Shown: in pieces, positions 24,997 to 38,345 of the stretch | Layout of the letters: each line of letters opens with the position of its first letter | Position numbering within the stretch: position 1 is the first letter of the stretch | Source of the DNA: Brugia malayi | Taxonomy: Eukaryota > Nematoda > Chromadorea > Rhabditida > Onchocercidae | Direction: 5' to 3' | Length of the DNA stretch: 64,000 nucleotides | NCBI RefSeq assembly: GCF_000002995.4 | Contig: NW_025062478.1 | Coordinates: forward strand, 806,001 to 870,000 | Notes under the pieces: model-generated | Databases searched by the model: none | What the model saw: the letters and a program-made list of their open reading frames with translations, nothing else | Told to the model about the DNA's origin: nothing | Position numbers and translations under genes: made by a program

Positions 24997-27471
24997 TGTA
25001 AGCAACCAGAAAAACCATGCAAAAACTACGGTATATTTTAAGAAAAAAACTTCAAAAAATTGAAATTTTTATCGCAGATCAAATTTTTGATCCTTTAGAA
25101 CTAATAAATTTCTATCAGATATTAATTTAAAAATTTTCATTTTATTATTTTTACTTATATCTTTCATTTATTTCATTTATTTATTTATTCTTTCTTTGTG
25201 CCATTAATGGATTTGGACTAAACATTAAATGGATTTATATGCAAATTTGATCCACTGGAATATATGTTAGATTATTTATTCTTTTGTAATCTCCTTTTTT
25301 TTTTCTTTTTGTTTTAATTTTCCTTAAGCTATAAATTATAATTAGCCAGGTGTGATATTATCTGAGGTAACATTTAATTATTAGATTTCATATAAAACTT
25401 CGGATAATTTGACAAAATCTTAGTATTACTAAAAATGAGGACAATATTTAATGATTTTCTTTTTTCTTTTTTTGTAGATAAGATTAATCTCTTGAAGATT
25501 ATTCTGAAGTGGAATCCAGTTAAGCTCAAAAATGAAATCTTCGTTTGGTAACGAAACTGTTAGTAATCCGATTAAATATAACGTAACCGGTTTAAGTGAT
25601 TCGGAAAAATGAATAAGAAAATTTAATAAAATTGCTACCACTTTCTATCATTTATTTGATTTTATTGCTTTAAATAAAATTTTTATTTTCTCAAAACAAA
25701 ACAAAAAAAAAAAAAAATTATACTATTTTATTGAAGAAAAAAATTTATAAAATTAATACTATTATACTCTAATTATCATTCCAGATTCTATCCTTATCTG
25801 ATAAAGTGATAATTTAACACATTTACTATTTCTGATTATCACTTTGAGAGTGAGAGTGTTCCTTTTTTGTTTTTTGTTTTTCTATAATTCTAAAAAAAAG
25901 TGAATTAAGTTTTCCTATAATCTTGCAAATAGCATTTTTTGCTAAAAAATTTATTTGCAATTTGTCATTGGCTTATTTATAAATTTTATTCAAATTAACA
26001 ATTTTAATTAAAACACTTTTAATTTTTTTATTTTTTAACAATTTTAAATTGCTGAAACAACTTTAATTTATACTTAATTCATACATGACAATAACTAAAC
26101 TACTAAAATTATTATAAACAACTAAATTAAAATTGTTTTATTTTCTTCTTCTTCTTTTTTCTTTCTTACTTACTTTTAAATAATTTATTCTTGGATAAAT
26201 TTTTTGATAAATATTTAAAATGATTGAATTTTTTTCCTCTAATTTCTTCTCAATTTGTTTATTTATCAAATTATCAGAAATAAATAATTTATCCTATTGT
26301 TTATTGTAATAATTGTTTATCTTATAAATAATTTAGCTTATTGTTTATTTTTTTTTTCATTCCTAATTATTTCACCTGTTCATTTATTTATCATTTTTAA
26401 TGTCCACTCTTACAATTATTCATCTAATATATAATTTATTAAAATACTTTTAAAATTAAAAATGCATTCAATAAATTCATTTACCTGTTCGATTTAGGAG
26501 TACATCAAAAATTACAACTCTCTGAGTACATCCATCTTCCTATTCATTAGCACTTACCTTTCTTTTAAGTGACCGCTTCACACCTGTTCCAATGAATATT
26601 GTCATTGCATAGGTTTTTTTTTTTTTATTACACTCTATGCTTCCTTTACTTTTCTTTCTTTTCTTTTCTTTTTTTTTTATTTTATTATTTTTTCATCAAT
26701 TCAACAATAAAATATAAATTAATTTAAAAGTTATGCAAAAAAAAAAAATTTTTTTTTGCTATAAAAAGTTTATTTTTTTCATTTTTAATTAAACAAATTT
26801 TAATTATTGCATCATTTTTCAATGGTAAAAATATGAATGTTAAAATAATAATAATAGTAATAATACTTATCTTAAAAGTTTTTTTTTCCTTTTTTGTTTT
26901 AAATTAAAATATGAATATTATATGATAAATGTAAAATAGATTGTATTATTTAAATTATTGGTTCTAAATTTTATTTTAAAAAATTGTTATTCAATTTTTT
27001 TTCCTTCTTTCTTTTCTTTTTTTTGCAACAATTATTTTGAAATTATTGAATTAATTGAAGTATATTATTGAATTTATGCATAGATAGAAAATTATTTTAT
27101 ACTAAGTTTATTAAATTTAAATTGAAAAATTCATTTAGTGAATCAATCATTTGATGTTCTTCCAAATTATATCAATCTTAATGATAAAAATTGATCAATA
27201 GATCAAAAAAAAAGAAAATTTCTAATTTTGGTAGCTTTCATTTTATTGTGTAATCATAAAATTTAATTACAGAAAAATAAAAATCTTAAAATTTAATACT
27301 TTTAAAATGTCTAAAACAATTAATTCCAAATAATAACTATTACTTTACTTCTTATAAACTTCTACCTATATTACTATTATTTAATCGATTGTTAATGATT
27401 ATTTTTAAATGTGATTTTGAAAAGTTTTTTTTTTCTTTTTTAAAATTTTAAACAGATGAAAATAGATATTC

Positions 27472-27494
27472 TCTCTCTCTCTCTCTCTCTCTCG
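27472..27494. repeat. CT dinucleotide microsatellite
   Basis: A run of about eleven CT units. Similar CT-rich tracts lie at 32639-32700, 33640-33700, 41010-41052 and 49710-49763, and GA-rich on the plus strand at 58711-58748. Confidence 0.9.
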
Positions 27495-28040
27495 AATTTC
27501 TCTTTTAAGCAAACTTTACTGCAAATTATTTCAATGCTATAAAAAATCAAAAAATTAGAAAAGCATTTTTAATAAATTATTGAACTATTAGATTAATAAC
27601 AAATCAATGAAAAGTGCTTTTGTGCAATTAAATGCGTTCGTGTCGCATTGTTTACTCAAACGATTTGCAAACAATTATAATCCAAAATAAAATATCGCTT
27701 TTATCTCAGTTTCAGTTTGCAAAAGCTTAAAAATAAACTTACTAATTGATTATTTTGTTTTTTAAGTAATTTATATACTTCAATTTTGAATTAATTAAAA
27801 TCACAAATAATTATCGATAATAATTGCTTGGTACAAATTCCTTTTTTTTTTTTTTCATTCCTTTAAAGTTAAAGTAATTTTTAATGTGAGTAATTTTTTA
27901 AAAGTTAAAAAAACATTTTTTAGGTTTTAAAAAAAATTTTTTCCATTTTTACACTTTAATCATTTTCATTCATTCTTTCTTTTTTTTTTTCTCAAAATAA
28001 TGGTAAATCATTTTATACCTTAATATATCATTTGAGGAAT

Positions 28041-28232
28041 TATTTTAATTAACTATGAATTAAATATTATTTTAATTAACTATGAATTAAATATTAGTTT
28101 AATTAATTGTGAGTTAAATATTATTTTAATTAACTGCAAATTAAATATTATTTTAATTAACTATGAATTAAATATTAGTTTATTTAACTGTGAGTTAAAT
28201 TTTATTTTAATTAAATGTAAATTAAATATTAG
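28041..28232. repeat. 27-bp tandem repeat, about 7 units
   Basis: About seven degenerate 27-bp units, each with TTTTAATTAA followed by a variable ACTATGAATTAAATA-type segment. TTAATTAA makes each unit partly palindromic. Confidence 0.85.
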
Positions 28233-29092
28233 TATTTTATTAACATTTCGCTTGATGGTTTGAAAACAATAAGATTTGATGCATTTTCTTTTTTTTTTTT
28301 TTTTTTTTTGATGTTGGATTGATGACCTTGAAAAGAGACCTTTGAAATGAATGTCACCAGGTATCCATTGAAATAACAAAAAAAAAAAATGAAAAAAAAA
28401 ATTGAAATAATACAGTCTCAGTTATCAACACTACAAAAAAAAAAGAAAAAGAAAAATCGATTCAATTTGAAATTAAATATTATTATTATTTAAATAATTT
28501 TTTATGGTAGTATGAAAAAAGATTTGCAAATATATTGTTGGAAATTTATAAATAATTTATTACGAATATTTAATTATTGAAATTTTTTTCTTTTCTTTTT
28601 GCTTAATTTAAAAAAACGATTTAATTCTAGTCATTAACCTAAATTAACTGATCCAATAAATTTCTATTTGACTGTATTACTTGTTAGTTTAAATTTTTAC
28701 TCAAATTTAGCTTGCATCATCAATTTGAACTATTATAGTAATATAAAATTTATAAATTTATAAATTTGTTCATATTTTAGGTTTAATTGCTTCGTTTTAT
28801 AAAATTTTAAAAAAAAAAATTAACTATAATTTTTAACAAATAACCTAATTTAATTGTAATATTGTATCTTTTATCATCTTATCAAAGCTAAATTGAGCCT
28901 TTCAATATTGTCAAATCTTTAATTTTAATTATTATTTAATTTGAAATGAATTTGAAATAAATTTGAAACAAAAAAAAAAATAATTTCATAAAATAAATCC
29001 CTAAATTTTTTTTTATCTTCTAAAATGATACATACTGCATTTACTCATTCAATACAATAATACTTCAAGGACAATAGCTGTATTGATGAATG

Positions 29093-29125
29093 GCATGCAA
29101 TGCATGCATGCATGCATGCATGCAT
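29093..29125. repeat. ATGC microsatellite
   Basis: Repeated GCAT/ATGC units, fully self-complementary. Short TGCATGCA motifs recur at 6927-6949, 48831-48850 and 53772-53790. Confidence 0.9.
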
Positions 29126-29914
29126 ACATTGTTTGCAGCTCAATTTGTTCTTACCTTCATTGAACAAATGTTAAAGGAACGCACTTTATTTCCATACCAC
29201 CTGTCTTCAGCTGTTCCATACGCTATGATAATTCATTTCTCAATTTGACCTTTCACGAAAGTCCATTCATTTCTCAATTTGACCTTTTGTTAATCATACT
29301 AAAATACAAATTGGTACTATCTAAAAATGAAATAAATATTGATGATGAACTTTCACCTTTATTTCATTTAATCTCTGTAACAATGAAATTGTTTGTATCT
29401 AATATAAGTAAAATTAATTTTCACGTATTATATGCAAATTTACGTATTATACGTGAACTTATTTTAGTCACAAATTTGCATAAAGTTACAAAGTTTTGAT
29501 TAAAATTATCAAATCAATCAATTTGATTCGTTGTCAATTTTTTTTTTCCTTTTTTGTCAATAAATCATTTTTTTTTTTTTAAAATACATCAATTTATTTG
29601 TCATTTCATATTAATTCTTTTCATTTCAATTTTCATATTAATTTTAAATAAATCAATTGAAAAACGATATATCATATCATTTTTGCATGTGATTTGGGTG
29701 CTTTGATAAATCGATGCTAAACATTTTGAAATGAAATTATGTCAATTTAGAAATAAAATTTGAATTAAAAAAAAAAGAAAAAAAAAAAAACCAAAATTGA
29801 AAGATAGACGAAGTTGCCTTTTGTTTGATAAAATTTTAAATTTAGTTTAAACAAATAAAAATAAAAATGAAATTTAAAATTAATGTTTTAACTGTATGGA
29901 AGTAATAAGTAGTA

Positions 29915-30175
29915 CAGTTATATTAAAATATATTATTTTATATTATTCTATCAAATTCTTTTTTTGATTAAAATATATTATTTTATATTATTTTATCAAA
30001 AAAATTTTTTTAATTGAAATATATTATTTTATATTATTTTATCAAAAAAATTTTTTAATTGAAATATTTTATTTTATATTATTCTATCGAAAATTTTTTT
30101 TTTTTAATTAAAATATATTATTTTATCATATTTTTTTTTTTGTTATTAAAATATATTTTACACCATTCTATCATA
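29915..30175. repeat. Degenerate ~55-bp AT-rich tandem repeat, about 5 units
   Basis: Five units of ATTAAAATATATTATTTTAT followed by ATTATTTTATC and a T or A tract. Unit length varies with the homopolymers. Confidence 0.75.
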
Positions 30176-32638
30176 CTTTTTTTTTTAACGAAGTATTCAA
30201 TTATAGATATGTGTAAATTCATTTATCACTATCACTCTTATCACTACTCACATTTATTCCTTCATCTATCACTCTTATCACTCCTCTTCCCACCAACTTT
30301 TCAATCATCTTTGCTACATGCGGCAAAAAAATTCTACAAAAAGAATTTACAACATTCTTTCCCAAATTCTGAACTTATCATTTTAGTGATTTTGAGTGAT
30401 TAGCAAGGTCTACAGATTATCACTGACACTTCTTTTTTACACTGATAAAAGATTTAAAGTTGTCAATCGGAAGAATCTGCAAGTGACAATGTTTGATTTT
30501 AATATGATTCATTTCAATTTTACACCTTTCATTGTGATTTTTTATTTGTTAACTTTTTGGTTTATTTAAACATTTATTGAGAAAATACGAACACTTAAAT
30601 TTGTATCGATGAATTAAAATTTAATTTAAAATTTTTATTTGTTCAAAAAATTTCTATAATTTCTTTTCTTTTTTTCTTTCAACTATATATTAAATCATTT
30701 CAAATTAAAATCAAAAAAAAAAATTTTTTTAAATAAATAAAATAAAGATTTATATATTCTTATCCATAGATTGCATATATATACATATTTTTTAATGATT
30801 ATGTGTAATTTTATAATTTAAATTAATATTTTTTTTTTTTGCATGGTTTAAATAATATTACTCCAAAAAATTTAATTTCATTAATGTTAAATTTAAATTT
30901 AATTAATCGAATTTCTTTTTTTTTTTGAATAAATTTAATAAATGATAAACTTTTATCAAATTTCAACAAATTTGTAATTTTTTTTTTATTTCATTTTAAT
31001 CCTTTAATTTAAGATTTATTTTAGTTTAAATCAATTCAGACAAACAAAATAAAAAAGAAAATACAAATTAAAGAAATAAGTATTAAAAAGTTTTTGTTTT
31101 TTTTTTTTTTGTTATTTTTATAATTTTTTCTCTCCCACATTTTTAGTGATATTAACTTATTATCAATTGGTGTCATTCACAATTATTTGTCCTTGTAAAA
31201 TTTTACCATTCATTCATTCATTCATTCTTTTATTTTTTCTTTTTTTCAAATTGTTAGTTTTATTCATTCTCACATATTTTAAATTAATCGTAACAATTTC
31301 CAATATTTTTTTCTTTTTTCATTTCATTTTTATTTCTTCTTCCTTTTCAAAAATTTTTCATTAATTCTCACTAATAAATTGAAATTTTTTTTGTCTTTTT
31401 CAACTTTTCATATTTTTCAATTTTTGCACTTTTATTAATTTACAATTGGTAAAAATTGAAATAATTTTATGATCATAACAAAGTATGTATGAAATACTTT
31501 TACAGTAGTACTTGAATAAAAAATTTAAATTGTAAATTTAAATTTTTAGTCATTCATTGAAATGTAAAAAATATAATCAATTCTAATTTAACCAATTGAA
31601 ATATTAACAGAATGAATGTTAATTTTAGAAAAAAAAAAAAATTTCTTTTAATTTTGAAATTTTAAAAATAATTGCATTCATTTCAATTCTTCATAACAAA
31701 TCATTCGACATATTAAAAGTGTAAATCATTGATTACAACTAAAATTTTTTTTTTCCTCTTAATTTAATTTTTCTTTAAATCATTTCATATAAAAAAAAGA
31801 AAGTTGAAAAATTAAAACTAATTTTAAAATAAAATAAAAAGCTGAAATTAAAGTATGAAAGAGTGAGAGAATAGCCAAAAGCTTTAATTTGATGTTATTT
31901 AAGGATTTTTCACATTCATCAATTCGACCTTCTATCTTTTAACTGATTAGCACTGATTGATGAATCTCATCAATCATTTTTTTTTCCCCAGAAAACCACT
32001 TCCTATTTCTTTTTCTCCCTTTCCCTCTCTTTCTCTCTCTCTCTACTTTTGTTAGCCATTGTTCTCTTTGTTTATTTTTTTTTTTTTTGCTTTTTAGCCT
32101 AAATATTTGAAATATTTATGATTGTAATTCTGTTAGGACCATCTATTTTATCATTATTTATATTTTATTGAACACTAAATTTTTTTTTTTTTTTTTGTGA
32201 AAAAGTAAACAAAAATTAAAAATTAAAAAAACAACAATTTTGCTTCCCTTTTTTTCATCTTTTATTTATTTTTAAATTTATTAGCTATTCAAACAATTAA
32301 AATGAATTTTAATTAAAAACATTTTATAATGTTAATAAGTAGCATTTATTGCTAAAAATACATTTAATATTATGCAATCATTAAAAATAATAAATTTTAT
32401 CTAATTGATTTAAATATAATTAATTAAAAATTTAATTTTAAATTAATTAATTTCTCTTTTTTTTTTGTTGTCTTTTTGTAATATTCATAATTTTATAAAT
32501 AAATTTTAATGTGCATAACGTTAATAAGATAATATTGTATATATCCGTGATAAGTCGGTCATTTGTTTGTCCACTTCGATGGAATTTCTTCTATTAGTTG
32601 CTCTGATCCATATAAGAAATATATATTTTATAGGTTTT

Positions 32639-32700
32639 CTCTCTCTCTCTCTCTTTCTCTCTCCCTCTCTCTCCCTCTCTCTCTCTCCGTCCCTTTCTCT
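32639..32700. repeat. CT-rich microsatellite
   Basis: CT dinucleotides interrupted by TTT and CCC triplets. On the minus strand it gives an Arg/Glu-repeat frame with no other support as coding. Confidence 0.9.
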
Positions 32701-32865
32701 TGTAAATATATTCATTAATTTCATATCTTTTATGGCTTAATTAACTTTACCAATAATATGTCTCTCTTTAAGATGGTATATTATCATCTAAAATTTATTA
32801 TACTTTTATTTTTATATTTTCCTCTTTCAATATCTTAATTAAATGATATTTCTACAATAATTTCA

Positions 32866-32972
32866 ATTACTAATATTAATTCTGATATTATTAATTTGAA
32901 TTACTAATATTAATTCTAATATTATTAATTTAAATTACTAATATTAATTCTAATATTATTAATTTCAATTAT
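32866..32972. repeat. ~36-bp AT-rich tandem repeat, 3 units
   Basis: Three units of TTACTAATATTAATTCTAAT followed by ATTATTAATTT, partly self-complementary (AATATTAATT). Confidence 0.8.
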
Positions 32973-33639
32973 TATTGATAAATTATCAATCATTTATTGC
33001 ATTTTTTTTTTTTTTTTTTGACAACAAAAATATTTCTTTTTTGAATAGAATTCTTCCTATTATTTTTGTTTTTAAATTTTGATTTTTTTTTTCATTGCCT
33101 TTAATTCATATCTTTATTTTTAAATTTTAATTTTAAATAGCATTATTTGTTCAATTGTTGTTACATAAAATAATTTTTACGTTTTATTTTGTTTTTTTTT
33201 TTTATATTAGCATTTTTTAATTATATTAGTATTTAATATATTTATTAAAAATTTAATTTATTTTATTCTTTCTTCATTAACAATAATAATTAATTAACAA
33301 CAATGAAATAAGATAAGAATTGAATGAAATTCTTTTCGTTTAAAAAAAAAAGGAAAAAAAAAGATAAAAAGAAAAGATAAAATTTTCTTTCCAAAAAGTT
33401 ATTTCTTCTTTTCTTCTTCTTCTCCTCCTCCTCCTCCTTCTCTTTCATCTTATTAATTTACTTAACAAATAGTAAATAACATTTGAATTGGAGGTCAATT
33501 CTAAAAGGTCAAGCACCCATATCATCCAATTCTTTAGTGTTAGTATCATTTTCTTAAGTGCGCTAAAAAATAAGAGCAAAGTAAGTTATTACTATTTTAT
33601 TTTACCGCTATCTTCTCAATTAACCACTTCAAAATTATT

Positions 33640-33700
33640 TCTCTCTTTCTTTCTTTCTTTTCTCCCTCCCTCCCTCTCTCTCTCTCTCTCCCTCTCTCTT
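33640..33700. repeat. CT-rich microsatellite
   Basis: TTTC units pass into CCCT and then CT units, with no sign of coding. Confidence 0.9.
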
Positions 33701-33900
33701 TGTTAATAATGAAAAGTATTATCTTTTGTTATACTTTCTTCATAAATCATCAAAATAAGCGATGATCGATGTGTATTTGTCATGTTAATGCATTTCATTT
33801 ATAAATTATTTATTGTCATATGACTGTATAAGTAATTTAATTGTTAGAGTAAAAAAAAAATAAAAAGTTAAAAAAAAAAGTCTTTTTTATGATATTTTAG

Positions 33901-34061
33901 TTTAAATTTAAATTTTAGCTATTTATTGCTTAATTTTTTGGTTTAAATTTAAATTTTAGCTAATTATTGCTTAATTTTTTGGTTTAAATTTAAATTTTAG
34001 CTAATTATTGCCTAATTTTTTGGTTTAAATTTAAATTTTAGCTAATTATTGCTAATTTTGG
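33901..34061. repeat. 41-bp tandem repeat, 4 units
   Basis: Units at 33901-33941, 33942-33982, 33983-34023 and 34024-34061 (last one shortened). Each begins TTTAAATTTAAATTTTAGCT and differs from the others at only one or two bases, so the amplification is young. Confidence 0.92.
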
Positions 34062-36469
34062 TTAAATTAATTTAGATAATCTTAGTTTTTTTTTTTGCTA
34101 TCATTTGTTGCGTATCAAAAATTTAATATATATTTTTTTAAATGAATTTTTATTTTATTTTAAAAAGAAATCAAAAAAAAAAAAATTGTAATCAAGAAAA
34201 TTTTGAATTGAAATTTTTTTCTTTTTAAAAATCTTCCATAATCAAAATTAAAAATTGCAATTATTATTTTTTTTTTTTTAAATAAGGAATTTATTTTAAA
34301 TGTATGTTAGCAGCACACATTGATTATATTCTTTGATCTTTGTTTAACTAAAATTGAAATTAAATTTGAATTTGAAATGGATTATTTCTATTAGTGACAA
34401 ATTTTAATAATTTTTCAAAAATCTTAAAATTATCTGTTAGCACTAGGTGCTATGCTTTATTATTTTATAAACATTGTGATATTATATCAAATTAAAATTA
34501 ATAATAGCAATTAGAAAGTATTTTTTTTTTTGAATAGAATAAAATTAAAATTTTCAATTTACTTACAAATAATTTTATTACATATAAAATGTTTATTTTA
34601 AATTATTCGAAATTTACTATCATTTAAAATTATTTTTCTTTTCCTTCTTTTTAAGTTTAATTTTTTTTCTTTTTTTGTTCAAAATTTGATTAAAAAAAAA
34701 AATTGAAAATTATAAAATGAAATGTTTTTGTTTTTTTCTCAAAAAGTAAACAAACATTCTCAAAAAATCTTCAAATTCATTCATGCTAATACAATGATTT
34801 AATATGTAAACAAAAAAAAAAAAAATCTAAGCAAATAGTAAAATTGTTTGTATTATCGATGCTTTCCTCAGTATAAATCATTCCGTTTCATTCGATCAAA
34901 ATTAAAATTTTTGTCATTCTTGTAAATATAAATATTCATTCCTTTCTTTTTTATCACTAATTTCAAAAATCAGAAATTGTAAATCAAAATTTAAAAAATA
35001 AAAAAAAAAAAAAATTATCGAACAAAAAATTCTCTGAGAAGCTTAAAATCAGTATACTGTGATAGATAAATTAATTGATTAGAAATTGTTCATCTAGTTC
35101 TTTTTTTTTTTTTTTTTTTTTTTAAATCATAAGACCTTAAACTTAAGTAATTAATTAAGTAATTCAAACCTTAACCTTAAATAATAGTCTTTTTTTTTTT
35201 TCATTTTAACCTTAACCTTAAGTAATCGTTTAGATTTTGCATACATACATTTTTTTTTTTATTGATAAGGTTAAGTAACCATTCTTTTTTATTTTAACTT
35301 TAACTTCAAATAATTTCTTTATTGGATTAACCTTAACCTTAAGGTAATATATCAAAAAATAGGTAAGTATTTAATAATATACAATTAAAAAAAAAATGAA
35401 AAATTATATTTCTAAATTATACTCATTATTACTTATGTATGTTAACTTTTGTTATAACATTAGAGACAATACTGAAATTAGAATGTTTTTAATTTAAATT
35501 AAAAAATTTAGGCGAGAATAAAACAGCAAGTGAATTTACATTATTTAGCAACTCTTCATGGATTAATCATGTTAGCAGTTGGATATAGGGGGACAATGGG
35601 CTAAGCAGAATGTCAACCCCAAATAATTTATCTTGGCCATTGGCCACTTTGTCACTGACATAAGCCAAAGTCTAGAAGTACTCGAGAATTCAATGCCACC
35701 ACTGATCGTCGGTCTTATTTCTTTTGCTTCATTGGACACAAATTTCATTTCAAAATTTTTAAGACTATTTTTTTTTTTTTTTCGCTTAATGTCATTGAAA
35801 AGTTATAAATATACTATTAGTTTGACAATATATTTTACTTATTAACTTAAGTAATACTTATTAACTTATCTTTAGGCTTTAACTAAATTAATTTTTAATT
35901 TATTATTACTACTTTTTTTTTTTTTTTTTTTTTTTATTTTAGGGATTACTATTAAAGCTAATTTATCCCAATTGATAATGTTCAATCAACAATTTGCATG
36001 GTGCAAAATCTAGCACTCAAAATTAAATTAAATTAAATTAAATCAAATTGAATTGAATTTCAGATTTTAACTTGTAAAATGAATCAATAAATAATTCATT
36101 GCTAACATTGTAAGCAATAGAATAACATAAAGAATAATAATTCGTTGTATAAATTTTTGCATTACTTTTTGTTTTTGTTTTTGTTTTTTTTTTTTTTAAT
36201 TAGTAAGTAATATTTAATTGATTAGATAAATTAAATGAAAATTTTTTTTTTTGAAATTTTATTCTTTAATTTTTTTCTAAAATATTTCATCTAAAATTTT
36301 AATTCATTTTTTTTTTTCATTATTAAAACTTTTAAATATATTGAAAATATTTCATTTAATAAAACAAACAAAAAAAAAAAAAAATTATGTAAATAAAAAA
36401 AAAAAAATGACATTTGTATATTATAAAGTTAAACAAGAAATAATATTTATTAAATGTTTACTGTTTGCA

Positions 36470-36850
36470 TAATAAATTATTAAATTAGTTGAAATTTTCT
36501 AATTTTTTTACCTGAATAAATATTTTTCAATTTTTTAATATTTTAAATTTTAAACGTATTAATTTAAGAAAATTTTAAATTTTAAACATATTAAATTATT
36601 AAATGATTTAAATTTCCTATTTTTTTTTTACCTAAATAAATAAATACTTTTCAATTTTTTAATATTTTAAATTTTAAACGTATTAAATCATTAAATTAGT
36701 TGAAATTTTCTTATTTTTTAACCAAAATAAATAAATATTTTGTCAATTTTTTAAAATTTTAAATCTTAAATATATTAAATTATTAAATGGTTTAAATTTT
36801 CTAATTTTTTTTTTTTTTTTTTTTTTACCTAAATGATTTGTTCATTTTTT
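36470..36850. repeat. Degenerate ~110-bp tandem repeat, 3 to 4 units
   Basis: Repeated blocks combine TTAAATTAGTTGAAATTTTC, TACCTAAATAAATA and TTTTAATATTTTAAATTTTA. Homopolymer length differences make the unit length vary. Confidence 0.7.
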
Positions 36851-37249
36851 TTTAGCATTTTGAAATTTTAAATTTTTTAACATTTCAATTTCTTAAATTA
36901 TTTGAAATATTTAAAGAAGCAAATGATAGTTCTGTTTGCTTCTTTTTTAAGCTAATTTAATTAATTGTTTGTAAACAATTTTAACAGTGAGATTTACAAA
37001 TATTTTGAGAGTATAATATGATAAATTGATAGTAGGATGGAATGTTATCATTAATTGCGGTAAATGAGAATAATAAATTTTACATTCTCATTTCACATCT
37101 GCGATCGAACAATTGCTATTACTACTATTTTATATACGAATAGATATTTTACAATGTTCATAACTATTTTCAAATTCTTTTCTTGTTAATTAAATATTCC
37201 CATTAATTAATTTCTTTCGATTAATTAATTACAAAAACAATTTTTTAAC

Positions 37250-37580
37250 TCAATTTAAATTTGCAAAAAAAAAAAAAAAATGATAAATAATTTGATTAAT
37301 TGTACATTGTTATTAAAATACTCTCTTCCTATTAATTAATTTCTAAAATTGCAATTTGTTTTAAATAAATTTAAAACTTTGAAATGATAATAAATAATTT
37401 AATCAATTGCATATTGTTATTTAAATACTCTCTTTCTATTGATTAATTTCTAAAATAGTAATTTGTTTTGATTAAATTTGAAACTGTAAAAAATGCTAAT
37501 TTAATTTAACTAATTTTTAAAATAATAATTTGTTTTAAGTAAATTTAAAACTTTGAAAAGACTATAATTAATTTAATCGA
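37250..37580. repeat. Degenerate ~115-bp tandem repeat, about 3 units
   Basis: Each unit carries ATTAATTTCTAAAAT, AATTTGTTTT, AAATTTAAAACTTTGAAA and a TAATTTAATCAATTG-like end, in the same order. Confidence 0.7.
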
Positions 37581-37789
37581 TTGTATATTGAAATTAATAT
37601 GACTAGAAAAGAAAAAAAAATGCTCAAAATACAAAAAAATATTTATTTAATGCATAAAACATAAATAATAATTAAAATACTAATTGCTGATTAATTTAAA
37701 ATTTTTAATAAATCTTATCTAAAAAAAAGAAAAAAAAAACAGTATTATATTGCTATTTGCAAACTTTTATTAAATTTAATAATTTATCA

Positions 37790-38345
37790 ATTTTTTGACA
37801 AATAATTTATCAAAAGTTAGTTTTATAAGTTACTTTATAAGCTAGTAATTAATAAATTAATTACAACAAATTCTGATATTATCACTGTTAACAGTAATCA
37901 ATGAGAATTATAAAATATTTTCTTCTTTTTTGACAAATAATTTATCAATTTAATAAGTTAATTTTACAAGTTACTTTATAAGTTAGTAAATAATAACTTA
38001 ATTATAACAAATGCTGGTATTATCACTATTAGTAGTAATCTTAATTATAACAAATGCTGATATTATCACTATTAGTAGTAATTCTGATATTATCACTGTT
38101 AACAGTAATCAATGAGAATTATAAAATATTTTTTCCTTTTTTGATAAATAATTTATCAATTTAATAAGTTAATTTTACAAGTTACTTTATAAGTTAGTAA
38201 ATAATAACTTAATTATAACAAATGCTGGTATTATCACTATTAGTAGTAATCTTAATTATAACAAATGCTGATATTATCACTATTAGTTGTAATTCTGATA
38301 TTATCACTGTTAACAGTAATCAATGAGAATTATAAAATATTTTCT
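37790..38345. repeat. ~210-bp tandem repeat, 2.5 units, each with a 12-bp palindrome
   Basis: Repeated landmarks: AATAATTTATCAA at 37800, 37935 and 38145; AGTTACTTTATAAG; and TGATATTATCACTGTTAACA ahead of GTAATCAATGAGAATTATAA. The last two units are almost identical over 210 bp. ACTGTTAACAGT is a perfect 12-base palindrome. Each full unit also carries two related TTATCACTATTAGTAGTAAT segments. Confidence 0.88.

Noticed and set aside
29915..30403. 114-codon plus-strand frame starting at 30059
   Set aside because: It begins in the AT-rich tandem repeat, is almost entirely Phe/Leu/Ile/Tyr/Ser from T-rich DNA, and has no flanking exon signals.
32521..32724. Arg/Glu-rich minus-strand frame (also 60146-60413 and 58633-58950)
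   Set aside because: By-products of CT/GA microsatellites.
35140..35345. Interstitial telomere-like array (AACCTTAACCTTAA)
   Set aside because: The nematode telomere unit is TTAGGC. The CCTTAA pairs here are few and separated by T tracts, so this is not a telomeric array.
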